Shown: positions 8,884 through 17,207, counted from the stretch's first letter. The stretch is DNA of 64,000 bases from SG8-41 sp035649495 (GCA_035649495.1 DASRJL010000211.1:1-64000), one strand, 5' to 3'. Numbers and translations are program-made. The notes: generated by a model from the letters alone, not told the origin.

Positions 8884-9654
8884 CTAGGCACCGCGCCGCG
8901 GCTTGCGCTCCGCGCGAGCGGCAAGGCTGTCGTAAAGCCAATCAGGAAGCACCCGCAGCAGGCGCGCCACGATTGCCATCTGCCACGGAATCACTGCGAG
9001 GGATTTGCCGCGATCGACGATCGCAGTGATTTTTCCGGCCGCCTCATCCGCGGACAGCATGAACGGCATGGGGTATGGATTCCTCGCTGTCATGGGCGTC
9101 GCGATGTATCCCGGGCATATGGTGGTGACGGTGACGCCGCTGTCTCTTAACTCGACGCGCAGGCTTTCGAGACACGCGATCGCCGCCGCCTTCGATGCCG
9201 AGTAGGCCGCGGCGCCCGGCAGTCCACGGTAGCCGGCCACGCTCGCGATTCCGGCGAGCCTGCCCCGTCCGGCCGCCCGCATCGGGCCGATGAAGGGCTG
9301 GAACGCGTTGACCATGCCCATCACGTTGATGTCGAAGATCTCGTGAAATGCCGGAATATCCCCGGCATGCTCGGCGAGCGTGCCGACACTCACCCCGGCA
9401 TTGGCGATGACGACATCGGGAGTCCCGTGCGCCGCAATGAAGGCGCGTCCAGCAGTCGAGAGCGCGCCGGCATCGCGCACGTCGAGCGGGTAGACTTCGC
9501 ACGGCACGGCAAGCTCGCCGGCAAGCCTTTCCAGTTCGGCTTTGCGCCGCGCGATGAGACCCAGCGTCGCGCCCGCGGCGGCATAGCGCCGCGCGAGCGC
9601 GGCGCCCAGACCGCTCGACGCTCCGGTGATGATTACCCGTTGCGCCCCACCCAT
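8884..9654 (-). CDS. SDR family NAD(P)-dependent oxidoreductase
   Basis: 256 residues with the classical short-chain dehydrogenase layout. The cofactor motif TGASSGLGAAL starts near residue 10, NAGVS (NNAG-type) lies near residue 87, a Ser lies in IASVAGYRG, and the catalytic motif is YSASK near residue 155. The PG motif (ICPGYIATPM) follows. The C-terminus has hydrophobic stretches (WQMAIVARLLRVLPDWLYDSL) suggesting membrane association, as in several SDRs annotated as acting on lipids or ketoacyl groups. The substrate is unknown. It is convergent with glmS, and its start is preceded by the G-rich hairpin repeats. Confidence 0.85.
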   Translation of the reverse strand: MGGAQRVIITGASSGLGAALARRYAAAGATLGLIARRKAELERLAGELAVPCEVYPLDVRDAGALSTAGRAFIAAHGTPDVVIANAGVSVGTLAEHAGDIPAFHEIFDINVMGMVNAFQPFIGPMRAAGRGRLAGIASVAGYRGLPGAAAYSASKAAAIACLESLRVELRDSGVTVTTICPGYIATPMTARNPYPMPFMLSADEAAGKITAIVDRGKSLAVIPWQMAIVARLLRVLPDWLYDSLAARAERKPRRGA

Positions 9655-9662
9655 AAGCGATT

Positions 9663-9719
9663 CAGGGGGTGCGGGGAAACGGGAAGGCCAATCGGAACTT
9701 CAGGAAGGGCTCAACCCCG
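9663..9719 (-). repeat. G-rich hairpin repeat, copy A (degenerate)
   Basis: This copy aligns with the clearer copies at 9747-9807 and 17129-17190 through shared blocks GGGGGTGCGGGG, GGGAAG and CAGGAAGGG. Its outer stem is reduced to GGGG/CCCC with mismatches inside, so it looks like a decayed copy. It lies between the SDR start and copy B. Confidence 0.6.
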
Positions 9720-9746
9720 TCCGGAAGTGCCCGGATTTTCAGTTGC

Positions 9747-9807
9747 GGGGGGTTCGGGGGGAATGGGAAGTCCCCTCGGATTCTCAGGAAGGGGCCCATT
9801 CCCCCTG
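9747..9807 (-). repeat. G-rich hairpin repeat, copy B
   Basis: Outer stem GGGGGAATGGG (9757-9767) pairs perfectly with CCCATTCCCCC (9795-9805). A 4-bp inner helix (CCCC 9772-9775 with GGGG 9791-9794) and a loop containing TTCTCAGGAA sit inside. Copy C has the same architecture with three compensatory changes in the outer stem. It starts 2-4 bp after the stop of the dsbA-like gene on the minus strand, where it could act as a transcript 3' hairpin. Confidence 0.75.
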
Positions 9808-9808
9808 A

Positions 9809-10465
9809 TCATTTTGTTCCGCGCCGCTGCCGGGCGATCCGCACCAGGTCGTCGAGAACCACGACCATGTCCTTGATCGAAGGCGCCATGCTGCCCGAGG
9901 TGATGTAGCGGCCGTCCACGGCGAGCGAGGGCGTTCCCTCGACGCTGTAGAGTTTCATGGCGCGCACGGCGCGGGCGATCTTTCCGTCCACCTCGGGCGA
10001 GAAGTACGCGTCCACCCATTTCCGCTTGTCTATGCCGTTCTTCACCGCCCACTGCTCCATCACGTCGGGCTTGCTCATGTGGAGCTCTTCCACGTGGTAG
10101 CTGCGAAAGACGCGGGCATGCAGCCGTTCGGCCTCGTTCAGGAGCTCCAGCGTGTAGTAGATGCGCGCGTGCGGGGTCCAGCTGTCCTTGAGAATCGCCG
10201 GTATGCGGCGCACCGTCACGTCCGACGGCTTGCTCTTGGTCCACGCTTCGAGGAATGGCAGCAACTGGTTGCAATACGGGCAGCCGTACCAGAAGAAATC
10301 GATGACTTCTATCCGCTCGCCGGTTTCGACCTGCTGCGGCGGCTCGATCAGCCGGTACTCCATGTTCTGGCGCGCGCGCGGTGGCTCCTGGGCAAGGAGC
10401 GCGCTGCTCAGCGCGGCAAGAGGCATGGACGGCAGCGCGAGCAGCAGTGTGCGGCGGCGATTCAT
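9809..10465 (-). CDS. DsbA-like periplasmic thiol:disulfide oxidoreductase, second copy
   Basis: 218 residues from ATG 10465, which has a good AGGAG 8 bp upstream; the longer open frame upstream overlaps the neighbouring dsbA. The thioredoxin-fold active site is FFWYGCPYCNQL, and the cis-Pro loop is VEGTPSLAVDG. The leader MNRRRTLLLALPSMPLAAL has a twin-arginine-like RRTLLL stretch, so Tat export is possible. It is clearly paralogous to the adjacent gene at 10476-11156, sharing the WxKxKPxDVxxRRxPAxLxxSW pattern. The likely role is disulfide formation or a specialised partner; CPYC differs from the CPHC of classical DsbA. The substrate is unknown. Confidence 0.85.
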   Translation of the reverse strand: MNRRRTLLLALPSMPLAALSSALLAQEPPRARQNMEYRLIEPPQQVETGERIEVIDFFWYGCPYCNQLLPFLEAWTKSKPSDVTVRRIPAILKDSWTPHARIYYTLELLNEAERLHARVFRSYHVEELHMSKPDVMEQWAVKNGIDKRKWVDAYFSPEVDGKIARAVRAMKLYSVEGTPSLAVDGRYITSGSMAPSIKDMVVVLDDLVRIARQRRGTK

Positions 10466-10475
10466 GTGTGCGCTC

Positions 10476-11156
10476 CTATTTTTTCCCCGCGCGCGGCTGG
10501 CTGCGCGCCATGGCAATGAGCTGATCGAGATTTGCGAGGAACTTCTCGTAGTCGACGCTGCCGTTGGCGCCGGAGTTGCCCTTCATCGACGGCGAGATGA
10601 GGTAGCGCCCGTCCACCACCAGGATCGGCGTATGCGGTACGTCGTGGTTGCGCGTCAAGTCGGCCGCCCGCTGTGTGCGGCTGGTGACGGCGAAGGAGTT
10701 GTAGGTGTCCTCGAACTTCTTGCGATCCACGCCTTTGGCAGCTACCCAGTCGAACAGCGGCTTCGGGTCCTTGGCAAGCATTTTGGGATTGAGCGCCTTC
10801 TGCTGGTGGATCGCATTGAAGAGCTCGCGGTGCAGCTTGTCGACGAGCCCCATGGCCTCGATCGTGTAGTAGGTGCGCGCAAGCTGCAGCCACGAGCTGT
10901 CGAGCACCGCGGGCACGCGCCGGAACTCGACGTCCGCGGGCTTGCGCTTCAACCAGGTCTCGAGCGGGGGCTGCAGGGCGTAGCAATGGGGGCAGGCGTA
11001 CCAGAAGAACTCGAGCACCTCGACCTTGCCCTTGCTGTCGGTGGGCTGGGGCTGTGCCAGGACCTCGTAACTGGATCCCTTTTCGAGCCCGGCCGCGGTA
11101 CCGGGCAGTGCCAGGCACAGGCAGGCCAGCGTCAAGAAGAGTTTCATTGATCTCAT
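10476..11156 (-). CDS. dsbA: Thiol:disulfide interchange protein DsbA
   Basis: 226 residues with a Sec signal peptide (MKLFLTLACLCLALPGTAAG) and the classical DsbA active site FFWYACPHCYAL. The cis-Pro loop is VPHTPILVVDGRY. DsbA introduces disulfides into periplasmic proteins and is reoxidised by DsbB, which is not in this window. Translation may start at ATG 11156 or three codons later at 11147; both give a signal peptide. Its stop is 10 bp before the start of the paralogous gene downstream, so the two are probably co-transcribed. The SPOR gene lies immediately upstream in the same direction. Confidence 0.92.
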   Translation of the reverse strand: MRSMKLFLTLACLCLALPGTAAGLEKGSSYEVLAQPQPTDSKGKVEVLEFFWYACPHCYALQPPLETWLKRKPADVEFRRVPAVLDSSWLQLARTYYTIEAMGLVDKLHRELFNAIHQQKALNPKMLAKDPKPLFDWVAAKGVDRKKFEDTYNSFAVTSRTQRAADLTRNHDVPHTPILVVDGRYLISPSMKGNSGANGSVDYEKFLANLDQLIAMARSQPRAGKK

Positions 11157-11169
11157 CGCATCTCACTCG

Positions 11170-11772
11170 TTATTGTTGCCGGGGCCGGTCCGACTCCTGC
11201 ACCTTGACGAGGGCGGTGTCGTAACCGTTCTGCTTCAGTGTCTCGCGGGCGCGGTTTAGTTCCTCTATGCTCGCGTACGGACCGACGCGCACGCGGTGCA
11301 TCACGCCCTTGTCGGGCAGGTTCGCGGTCTGGATGATCGCCTCGACGCCGACCAGGGCGAGCCGGGCCTTGAGATTGTCCGCGTCGGGCGCGTTCTGGAA
11401 GGCGCCCGCCTGGAGGAAGAACGTCTCACGCTCGCCCGCGGTTGACGGTTTCTGCGTTTCTTTCACCTGCTCGCCGGTCGCCGGCTGCTCGCCCGGGAGG
11501 ATCTTGTAGAAATCGAAGCGGGGCTTGGCGTCCGGGGCGGCCTTGGCCGATTTGTCCTCGGCTTTGACCTCGTTCTTCGCGGCAGGCTGCGGCGCGGGCT
11601 TGGCCAGAGGCGCGCTGCGCGGGAAGGGACTGGGCATCTTGTTGATGTACCACGCCACCCCGAGCGCGATCGACAGGCCCAGCACCAGGCCGATCAGGAT
11701 GCCGACGAGAAGCGAGCCGCTCGCCGCACGCGAGGCGGGCTTGCGCTCGGGTTTTTTATAGTCCTTCGACAC
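11170..11772 (-). CDS. SPOR domain-containing membrane protein (FtsN-like)
   Basis: 200 residues. A short basic cytoplasmic segment precedes one transmembrane helix (residues about 20-43, SLLVGILIGLVLGLSIALGV). A Pro/Ala/Lys-rich periplasmic linker follows, then a C-terminal SPOR domain (FFLQAGAFQNAPDADNLKAR to about residue 190). SPOR domains bind denuded glycan strands at the septum, so a division role like that of FtsN is likely. Gene order argS-SPOR-dsbA on one strand is common in betaproteobacteria. It is shorter than E. coli FtsN (319 residues) but normal for this group. Confidence 0.88.
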   Translation of the reverse strand: MSKDYKKPERKPASRAASGSLLVGILIGLVLGLSIALGVAWYINKMPSPFPRSAPLAKPAPQPAAKNEVKAEDKSAKAAPDAKPRFDFYKILPGEQPATGEQVKETQKPSTAGERETFFLQAGAFQNAPDADNLKARLALVGVEAIIQTANLPDKGVMHRVRVGPYASIEELNRARETLKQNGYDTALVKVQESDRPRQQ

Positions 11773-11820
11773 CCCGTTATCTTACCTCAGCGGGCGTGTC
11801 AGGAACGGCGCTGCGCGCGG

Positions 11821-13461
11821 CTACATTTTCTCGGGCGCGGAGACGCCGAGCAGCCCGAGTCCATTGCGCACGACCGCGCGCACCGCGGCAGCGAGCGCAA
11901 GACGGGCAATTTTCACACTCTCCTCGTCGACCAGGAAACGGGTCGAGTTGTAGTAGCTGTGAAAATCCGCCGCGAGGTCCCGCAGATAGAACGCGATGCG
12001 ATGCGGGGCGAGCTCGACGGCCGCCTGCTCCACGATCTCCGGGTACTCCATCAGCCGCGCGAGCAGGACGGATTCCTGGCTCGAGGCGAGAGGTGACTTG
12101 TCGGCAGCGGCGAGGCCGCCGGGATCGCCGCCCCATTGCTCGAGGACGCTGCACACCCGGGCGTGCACCATCTGCACGTAGTACACCGGGTTTTCCTCGC
12201 TCTTGGCGCGCGCCAGGTCAACGTCGAATACAAAATCCGTGTCGGCCTTGCGGGACACGAGGAAAAAGCGCACCGCGTCGCGTCCGACCCAGTCGATCAG
12301 GTCGCGCACGGTGACGTAGGACCCGGCCCGCTTGGAGATTTTTATTTCCTCGCCGCCGCGTATCACCTTCACCAGGCTGTGCAGCACGTAATCGGGATAG
12401 TCCACCGGGATCCCGAGGCCGAGCGCCTGCAATCCGGCGCGCACGCGCGTCACCGTGCTGTGGTGGTCGGTGCCCTGAACGTCGATAACCTTGCGAAAGC
12501 CGCGCTGCCACTTGGTGACATGGTAGGCGACGTCCGGCACGAAATAGGTGTACGTGCCATCTGACTTGCGCACCACGCGATCCTTGTCGTCGCCATAGTC
12601 GGTCGTGCGCAGCCACAACGCGCCGCCCTCCTCGTAGGTCTTGCCGCTCGCGATGAGCCCCTTTACCGTGGCGTCCACCTTACCGTCGGCGTACAGGCTC
12701 GACTCCAGGTAATAGACGTCGAATTTCACGCCGAACGCCAGCAAATCGGCGTCCTGCTCGGCGCGGAGGTAGGCCACCGCGAACTTGCGAATGGCCTCGA
12801 GATCCTGAGTATCGCCCCTATCCGCAAGGTAGGCGCGGGCGATGTCCGCTATGTACTCCCCGTTGTAGGCCTCTTCCGGCCACCCGGTTTCGCCGGGGTT
12901 GATGCCCTTCGCGCGTGCCTGGACCGAGAACGCCAGCTTGTCGATCTGCGCGCCGGCGTCGTTGTAGTAGTACTCGCGTGTGACGGAATGACCCTGTGAC
13001 TCCAGCAGCGCCGCAATGGCGTCACCCAGCGCCGCCTGGCGCCCGTGGCCTACGTGCAGCGGCCCGGTCGGGTTGGCCGAAACGAATTCGACCTGAACCC
13101 TGTTGTCTCCCTGCGATAACGTCTTTCCGTAAGAGTCGCCCTCGACCAGGATGCGGCTCACCACCTCCTGCTTGTAGCTCGCCCGGAGAAAGAGATTGAT
13201 GAACCCGGCCCCCGCGATCTCGGCTTTCTCCAGCTCAGACGTCGCCGGCAGCGCGGCCACCAGGCGCGACGCGATCTCGCGTGGCGGGCGCTTCAGTACC
13301 TTGGCAAGCTGCAGCGCCACGTTGCAGGCGTAGTCACCGTGCGCGGCCTGCTTCGGGCGTTCGAGCAGGAGCGCCGCCGGGACGTGGCCGGGAGCGACCA
13401 CCTCGACCGCGGCAGCCAGCGCCCTCGTCAATCGGGTTCTCGCGTCCTCAGGTGGAGACAT
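11821..13461 (-). CDS. argS: Arginyl-tRNA synthetase
   Basis: 546 residues from ATG 13461 (MSPPEDARTRL), which has AGGA 8-10 bp upstream; the frame extends 11 codons further, less plausibly. The HIGH-type motif is PTGPLHVGHGRQAALGD near residue 130, and the KMSKS-equivalent is EIKISKRAG. The N-terminal Add1 domain includes HGDYACNVALQLAK, and the C-terminal DALR anticodon-binding domain ends the protein. It charges tRNA-Arg. The gene is followed 48 bp downstream by the SPOR gene. Confidence 0.96.
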   Translation of the reverse strand: MSPPEDARTRLTRALAAAVEVVAPGHVPAALLLERPKQAAHGDYACNVALQLAKVLKRPPREIASRLVAALPATSELEKAEIAGAGFINLFLRASYKQEVVSRILVEGDSYGKTLSQGDNRVQVEFVSANPTGPLHVGHGRQAALGDAIAALLESQGHSVTREYYYNDAGAQIDKLAFSVQARAKGINPGETGWPEEAYNGEYIADIARAYLADRGDTQDLEAIRKFAVAYLRAEQDADLLAFGVKFDVYYLESSLYADGKVDATVKGLIASGKTYEEGGALWLRTTDYGDDKDRVVRKSDGTYTYFVPDVAYHVTKWQRGFRKVIDVQGTDHHSTVTRVRAGLQALGLGIPVDYPDYVLHSLVKVIRGGEEIKISKRAGSYVTVRDLIDWVGRDAVRFFLVSRKADTDFVFDVDLARAKSEENPVYYVQMVHARVCSVLEQWGGDPGGLAAADKSPLASSQESVLLARLMEYPEIVEQAAVELAPHRIAFYLRDLAADFHSYYNSTRFLVDEESVKIARLALAAAVRAVVRNGLGLLGVSAPEKM

Positions 13462-13504
13462 GCTTGATCCTAGCATGGCATGATCCGCCCACATTTTCCC
13501 TGGG

Positions 13505-13534
13505 ATCTGTGTTCATCTGTGTTTATCCGTGGCG
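13505..13534 (+). repeat. Three 10-bp direct repeats upstream of argS
   Basis: ATCTGTGTTC, ATCTGTGTTT and ATCCGTGGCG follow one another in the priA-argS gap. They form a single arm with no facing partner in the gap, unlike the 7-bp arrays. The repeat is seen directly; its function is unknown. Confidence 0.6.
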
Positions 13535-13548
13535 CAAGCCGCGTTCTC

Positions 13549-15552
13549 TCAGAACTCCAGCGGATCGACGTCGAGCGACCAGCGCGCGCGCGTGGATCGC
13601 CGGGCCGCCAGTTGCCCGCGCCAGGCCTGCAGAAAGCGCTGCAAGCGCGGGCGCGATTCGGATTGGACCAGGAGCTGGGCGCGTTCGCGTCCGGCGCGGC
13701 GCGGCAGCGTCGCCGGCACCGGGTCGTACATCGTGACCGGCAGGTTGAGCCCTCGTCCCAGCCGCGCGGCGGCGGCCAGAAAGTCGAGCGCGACGGCGAG
13801 CCGCGGCGCTTCCGCCCTCAGCAGCGCCTGGTGCACGAACGGCGGGAACCCGGCCTGCCTGCGCTCCGTGAGCAGGTTGTCCGCGAAAGCGCGGTAGTCG
13901 TGCCGCTTCAACGCCTCGTACAGCGGGTGACCCGGGAATTCGGTCTGGATCAGCACCGTTCCGCGCGTTTCGCCGCGTCCGGCGCGCCCGGCGACCTGCG
14001 TGAGGAGTGCAAACAAGCGCTCCGCGGCGCGGACATCCGAGCTGTAGAGCAGAGCGTCGGCGTTCACGACGCCCACCAGGTTCAAGTGCGGGAAGTCGTG
14101 GCCTTTCGCGAGTATCTGCGTGCCTACCAGGATGTCGACCTCGCGCCGTGCGATCTGACCGCGCATGGCGGACCAGGCGTCGCGCTTGCGCGTGCTGTCG
14201 CGATCGATTCGGAGCACCCGCGCCGCATCGAACTCGCCGGCGAGCGCCGCCTCGACCCGTTGCGTCCCCTGACCCACCGGCGCGAGATCCTGATTGCCGC
14301 ACTGGGGGCAGGCCGCCGGGACGGGCGCCTGGTGACCGCAGTGGTGGCAACGCATCCGCTGATCCTTGAGGTGCAGCACGAGCTGCGCGGCGCAGCGGTG
14401 GCAGCCCGCGATCCACCCGCAGCTGCGGCAGGCGAGCACCGGCGCGAAGCCGCGGCGGTTGATGAATACGAGGCTTTGCTCGCCGCGCGCCCAGGACCCC
14501 CGGATCGCCGAGAGCAGGCCCGCCGATAGTCCGTTGCGCGAGCGCTCCGCGCGCGTGTCGAGGGATTCGATAGCCGGGGGTGGCGCGCCGATGCGCTGCG
14601 TCAGTGGGTGCAGGGCGTAACGCCCGGTGATCGCGTTGTGGTAGGTCTCCAGCGCCGGCGTCGCCGAGCCCAGCACGATCGGGACGTTGCGCTGCCGCGC
14701 ACGTACGACCGCCAGATCGCGCGCCGAATAGCGGAACCCCTCAGCCTGCTTGAACGAAGCGTCGTGCTCCTCGTCGACGACGACGATCCCCAGCCCGGGC
14801 ATGGGTGTAAACACGGCGAGCCGGGTGCCCAGCACGATACGCGCCCGGCCGGATTGCGCGGCGAGCCAGTGCGCCAGCCGCTCGCTCTCGTTCAAGCCGC
14901 TGTGGAGGCAGGCGATGGGCGTGTCCGGAAAGCGGGCGCTTACCAACGCCTCCAGCTGGGGTGTCAGCGCAATCTCCGGCACGAGCACCAGCGCTTGCCG
15001 GCCCTGCGCGAGGATGAAGGAGATCGCATGCAGATAGACCTCGGTCTTGCCGCTCCCTGCCACGCCCAGGAGAAGATGGGGCTGAAATGCCCGGGAGTTT
15101 TCGCAGATATGCGTAACGGCGGCAGCTTGCTCGGCGGTGAGCCGTGGAGCAGCGGGTGACGGCTGGGCATGCGCCATTTCGGTTCCGTACAGTTGTCGGT
15201 CGGCCTGTCGCCGCGCCCGCTTCCCGATCGTGCGGAGCCGCGCAGGCAGCGCGCCCATCACCACCTCTCCCAGGGGATGGTGGTAGTAGTCGCTCGCAAA
15301 CTTCAGGAGCTCCAGATCGGCCGTGCCGAGGCCGGGTCCGTCGCGCAGCACCTCCAGGACGCGTTTCAACCGGGTCGGCGAAATCTCCGAGGTACGGGCG
15401 CACTCGATGACGACTCCAATCGCGGTCCTGCTGCCGAAGGGCACGAGCACGCGCTGCCCGATATCGTCCTCCGCGACGCCGTCACCCCGATAATCGAACA
15501 GCTTCGCCACGGGCACGTCGAGGGCGATGCGGGCAATGCGGGACTGGTTCAT
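13549..15552 (-). CDS. priA: Primosomal replication protein N' (3'-5' DNA helicase PriA)
   Basis: 667 residues, somewhat shorter than E. coli PriA (732). The N-terminal 3' DNA-binding domain begins IARIALDVPVAKLFDYRG. The helicase core has Walker A GVAGSGKTEVYLHAI near residue 163 and the DEEH box in VVVDEEHDASFKQ. Eight Zn-binding cysteines lie in CRSCGWIAGCHRC, CHHCG and CPQCG around residues 375-420. PriA restarts stalled replication forks. It is 87 bp before argS on the same strand and is followed upstream by a region with two DnaA boxes. Confidence 0.95.
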   Translation of the reverse strand: MNQSRIARIALDVPVAKLFDYRGDGVAEDDIGQRVLVPFGSRTAIGVVIECARTSEISPTRLKRVLEVLRDGPGLGTADLELLKFASDYYHHPLGEVVMGALPARLRTIGKRARRQADRQLYGTEMAHAQPSPAAPRLTAEQAAAVTHICENSRAFQPHLLLGVAGSGKTEVYLHAISFILAQGRQALVLVPEIALTPQLEALVSARFPDTPIACLHSGLNESERLAHWLAAQSGRARIVLGTRLAVFTPMPGLGIVVVDEEHDASFKQAEGFRYSARDLAVVRARQRNVPIVLGSATPALETYHNAITGRYALHPLTQRIGAPPPAIESLDTRAERSRNGLSAGLLSAIRGSWARGEQSLVFINRRGFAPVLACRSCGWIAGCHRCAAQLVLHLKDQRMRCHHCGHQAPVPAACPQCGNQDLAPVGQGTQRVEAALAGEFDAARVLRIDRDSTRKRDAWSAMRGQIARREVDILVGTQILAKGHDFPHLNLVGVVNADALLYSSDVRAAERLFALLTQVAGRAGRGETRGTVLIQTEFPGHPLYEALKRHDYRAFADNLLTERRQAGFPPFVHQALLRAEAPRLAVALDFLAAAARLGRGLNLPVTMYDPVPATLPRRAGRERAQLLVQSESRPRLQRFLQAWRGQLAARRSTRARWSLDVDPLEF

Positions 15553-15755
15553 CGTGACTGCTGGCGGGGGTGATAGGTCGGTCGGATCAGGATAGAGACC
15601 CCAACGTGTCAGAGAATCTCTACTATGAAGCGTAAGAACTCAACTACAGAAAAGCCTTTCAAAAGGGACCACTACCTCGACAAGTGAAACGCATTCTTCG
15701 AAAGGCGGGCAAGTTCTTTAGCGGCTACGGGATTTTCTGGTTATCGCCATCACGC

Positions 15756-15764
15756 TGTGGATAA
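15756..15764 (-). promoter_or_regulatory. DnaA box (perfect TTATCCACA on the minus strand)
   Basis: TGTGGATAA on the plus strand is the exact reverse complement of the strongest E. coli DnaA box. It lies in the priA-hemE gap, about 180 bp from a second match. DnaA binding here is inferred from sequence only. Confidence 0.5.
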
Positions 15765-15936
15765 GCCTGTTAATGATTGCCTCCCCGAGCGCTGTCCAGG
15801 CCGTCGCTGTGGCATGGGCGCAAAAAATACGCGATGCCGGAGCGGTGATTTAATAGTCTTATATTCAATGGGTTGCGAAACCTATCGCCAAGGCGGCCGC
15901 TGGCGGTCGCGGTCTGCGCAACATCTGGCGCCGGAA

Positions 15937-15945
15937 TGTGCATAA
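15937..15945 (-). promoter_or_regulatory. DnaA box match (TTATGCACA on the minus strand)
   Basis: TGTGCATAA on the plus strand fits the general DnaA consensus TTATNCACA in the same orientation as the box at 15756. It is about 45 bp from the 3' end of hemE. Confidence 0.4.
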
Positions 15946-15989
15946 CTCGCCGCCGCCGCTCCCCGAAAAGCCTGAACTGGCGCGGGTTT

Positions 15990-17048
15990 TCAGTGATACG
16001 GTCGGGAGAGCTCGTGCACTGCCTCGACCAGGATCGCGACGTTTTCCGGCGGCGTGAACCGCGATACGCCATGCCCGAGATTGAAGATGTGGCCGCTGCC
16101 GCGGCCGTAATGCGAGAGCACGCTCGCCGCGCCAGCCCGGATCGTCTCGGCTTCGGCCAGCAGCACCACCGGCTCGAGATTGCCTTGCAGCGCCGCGCGG
16201 GCGCCCACGCGCTCGCGCGCGCTGCCAAGGTGCACGGTCCAGTCGATCCCCACGGCGTCGCAGCCGCTCGCGGCGATGGCTTCGAGCCACGCGCCGCCGC
16301 CCTTGGTGAAAAGAATATTCGGCACGCGGACCCCGTCACATTCCCGCGCCAGTCCGTCCAGCACCTGCTGCATGTAGGCGAGGGAAAACTCGCGGTATTC
16401 GGCGTGGCCGAGCGCGCCGCCCCAAGTATCGAAGATCATGACGGCCTGCGCCCCTGCCTCGATCTGGGCATTGAGGTACGCCGTGACCGCGCGGGCATTC
16501 ACGTCCAGGATCCGGCGCAAGAGGTCGGGCCGCCGGTAAAGCATCGTCTTGATGTGATGGAAATCCGTGCTGGGTCCGCCCTCCACCATGTAGCACGCCA
16601 AGGTGAAGGGACTGCCTGCAAAGCCGATCAACGGCACCTCCCCGGCGAGCGCCCGGCGCACTTGGGCAACGGTGTCGAAGACGTAGCGCAACTCACCCGG
16701 GTCCGGGACGTTGAGGCCGTGGATTTCCCGCTCCTCGCGCAGGGGCCGGGCGAGGGTCGGGCCCTCGCCTTCAACGAAGGCCAGGCCCAGCCCCATCGCA
16801 TCCGGGATCGTCAGAATATCCGAGAAGACGATTGCCGCATCGAGCGCGTAGCGCGCCAGGGGCTGCAGCGTGACCTCCGTTGCGAGGTCCGGGTTGCGGC
16901 ACAGGGCCATGAAACTGCCGGCGCGCGCGCGCGTGGTGTTGTATTCGGGCAGGTAGCGACCCGCCTGGCGCATCAGCCACACCGGGGTGTAGGGCGTCGG
17001 CTGCCGGAGCAGGGCGCGGATGAAGGTGTCGTTCTTGAGTTTGCTCAT
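15990..17048 (-). CDS. hemE: Uroporphyrinogen decarboxylase
   Basis: 352 residues. The family signature PVWLMRQAGRYLPEY lies near residue 22, and the second signature region IGFAGSPFTLACYMVEG near residue 140. IFDTWGGAL and HIFNLGHGV are also conserved. The enzyme decarboxylates uroporphyrinogen III to coproporphyrinogen III in the cytoplasm. Its product is the substrate of HemF, encoded at 56754-57668 in this window. The gene follows gltD on the same strand, separated by 177 bp that hold two hairpins. Confidence 0.97.
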   Translation of the reverse strand: MSKLKNDTFIRALLRQPTPYTPVWLMRQAGRYLPEYNTTRARAGSFMALCRNPDLATEVTLQPLARYALDAAIVFSDILTIPDAMGLGLAFVEGEGPTLARPLREEREIHGLNVPDPGELRYVFDTVAQVRRALAGEVPLIGFAGSPFTLACYMVEGGPSTDFHHIKTMLYRRPDLLRRILDVNARAVTAYLNAQIEAGAQAVMIFDTWGGALGHAEYREFSLAYMQQVLDGLARECDGVRVPNILFTKGGGAWLEAIAASGCDAVGIDWTVHLGSARERVGARAALQGNLEPVVLLAEAETIRAGAASVLSHYGRGSGHIFNLGHGVSRFTPPENVAILVEAVHELSRPYH

Positions 17049-17128
17049 GAACTGACGGCGCGCGCGGAGAAAATCCGAATCATGTAGCTCTTCTCATCCT
17101 GCCCCCGCGAGGATGGATGCAGTGTAGT

Positions 17129-17190
17129 GGGGGGTGCGGGGGGCGCGGGAAGGGCCCTCGCGAATTTGCAGGAAGGGGCCCGCGCCCCCT
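17129..17190 (-). repeat. G-rich hairpin repeat, copy C
   Basis: Outer stem GGGGGCGCGGG (17139-17149) pairs perfectly with CCCGCGCCCCC (17179-17189). Relative to copy B (9747-9807), the middle three base pairs change from AAT/ATT to CGC/GCG while pairing is kept. The inner helix and the loop word CAGGAAGGGG are conserved. It lies in the hemE-gltD gap. Confidence 0.75.
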
Positions 17191-17207
17191 GCTCCATTAT
17201 CTCCCGT

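Larger units (their letters stand above)
15553..15989. other. 437-bp intergenic region between priA and hemE
   Basis: No convincing gene. A 20-codon frame at 15625-15687 (MKRKNSTTEKPFKRDHYLDK) has no clear ribosome-binding site. The middle of the region is AT-richer than its surroundings, for example around 15835-15870. It contains two DnaA-box matches, listed separately, in the same orientation. The priA promoter should lie close to 15553 but I could not identify it. Confidence 0.6.

Noticed and set aside
15625..15687. 20-codon basic peptide in the priA-hemE gap
   Set aside because: No convincing ribosome-binding site and no recognisable family; chance frames of this size are common.
15553..15989. 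Chromosomal replication origin
   Set aside because: Only two DnaA boxes and no adjacent dnaA, dnaN, gidA or parAB; insufficient for oriC.
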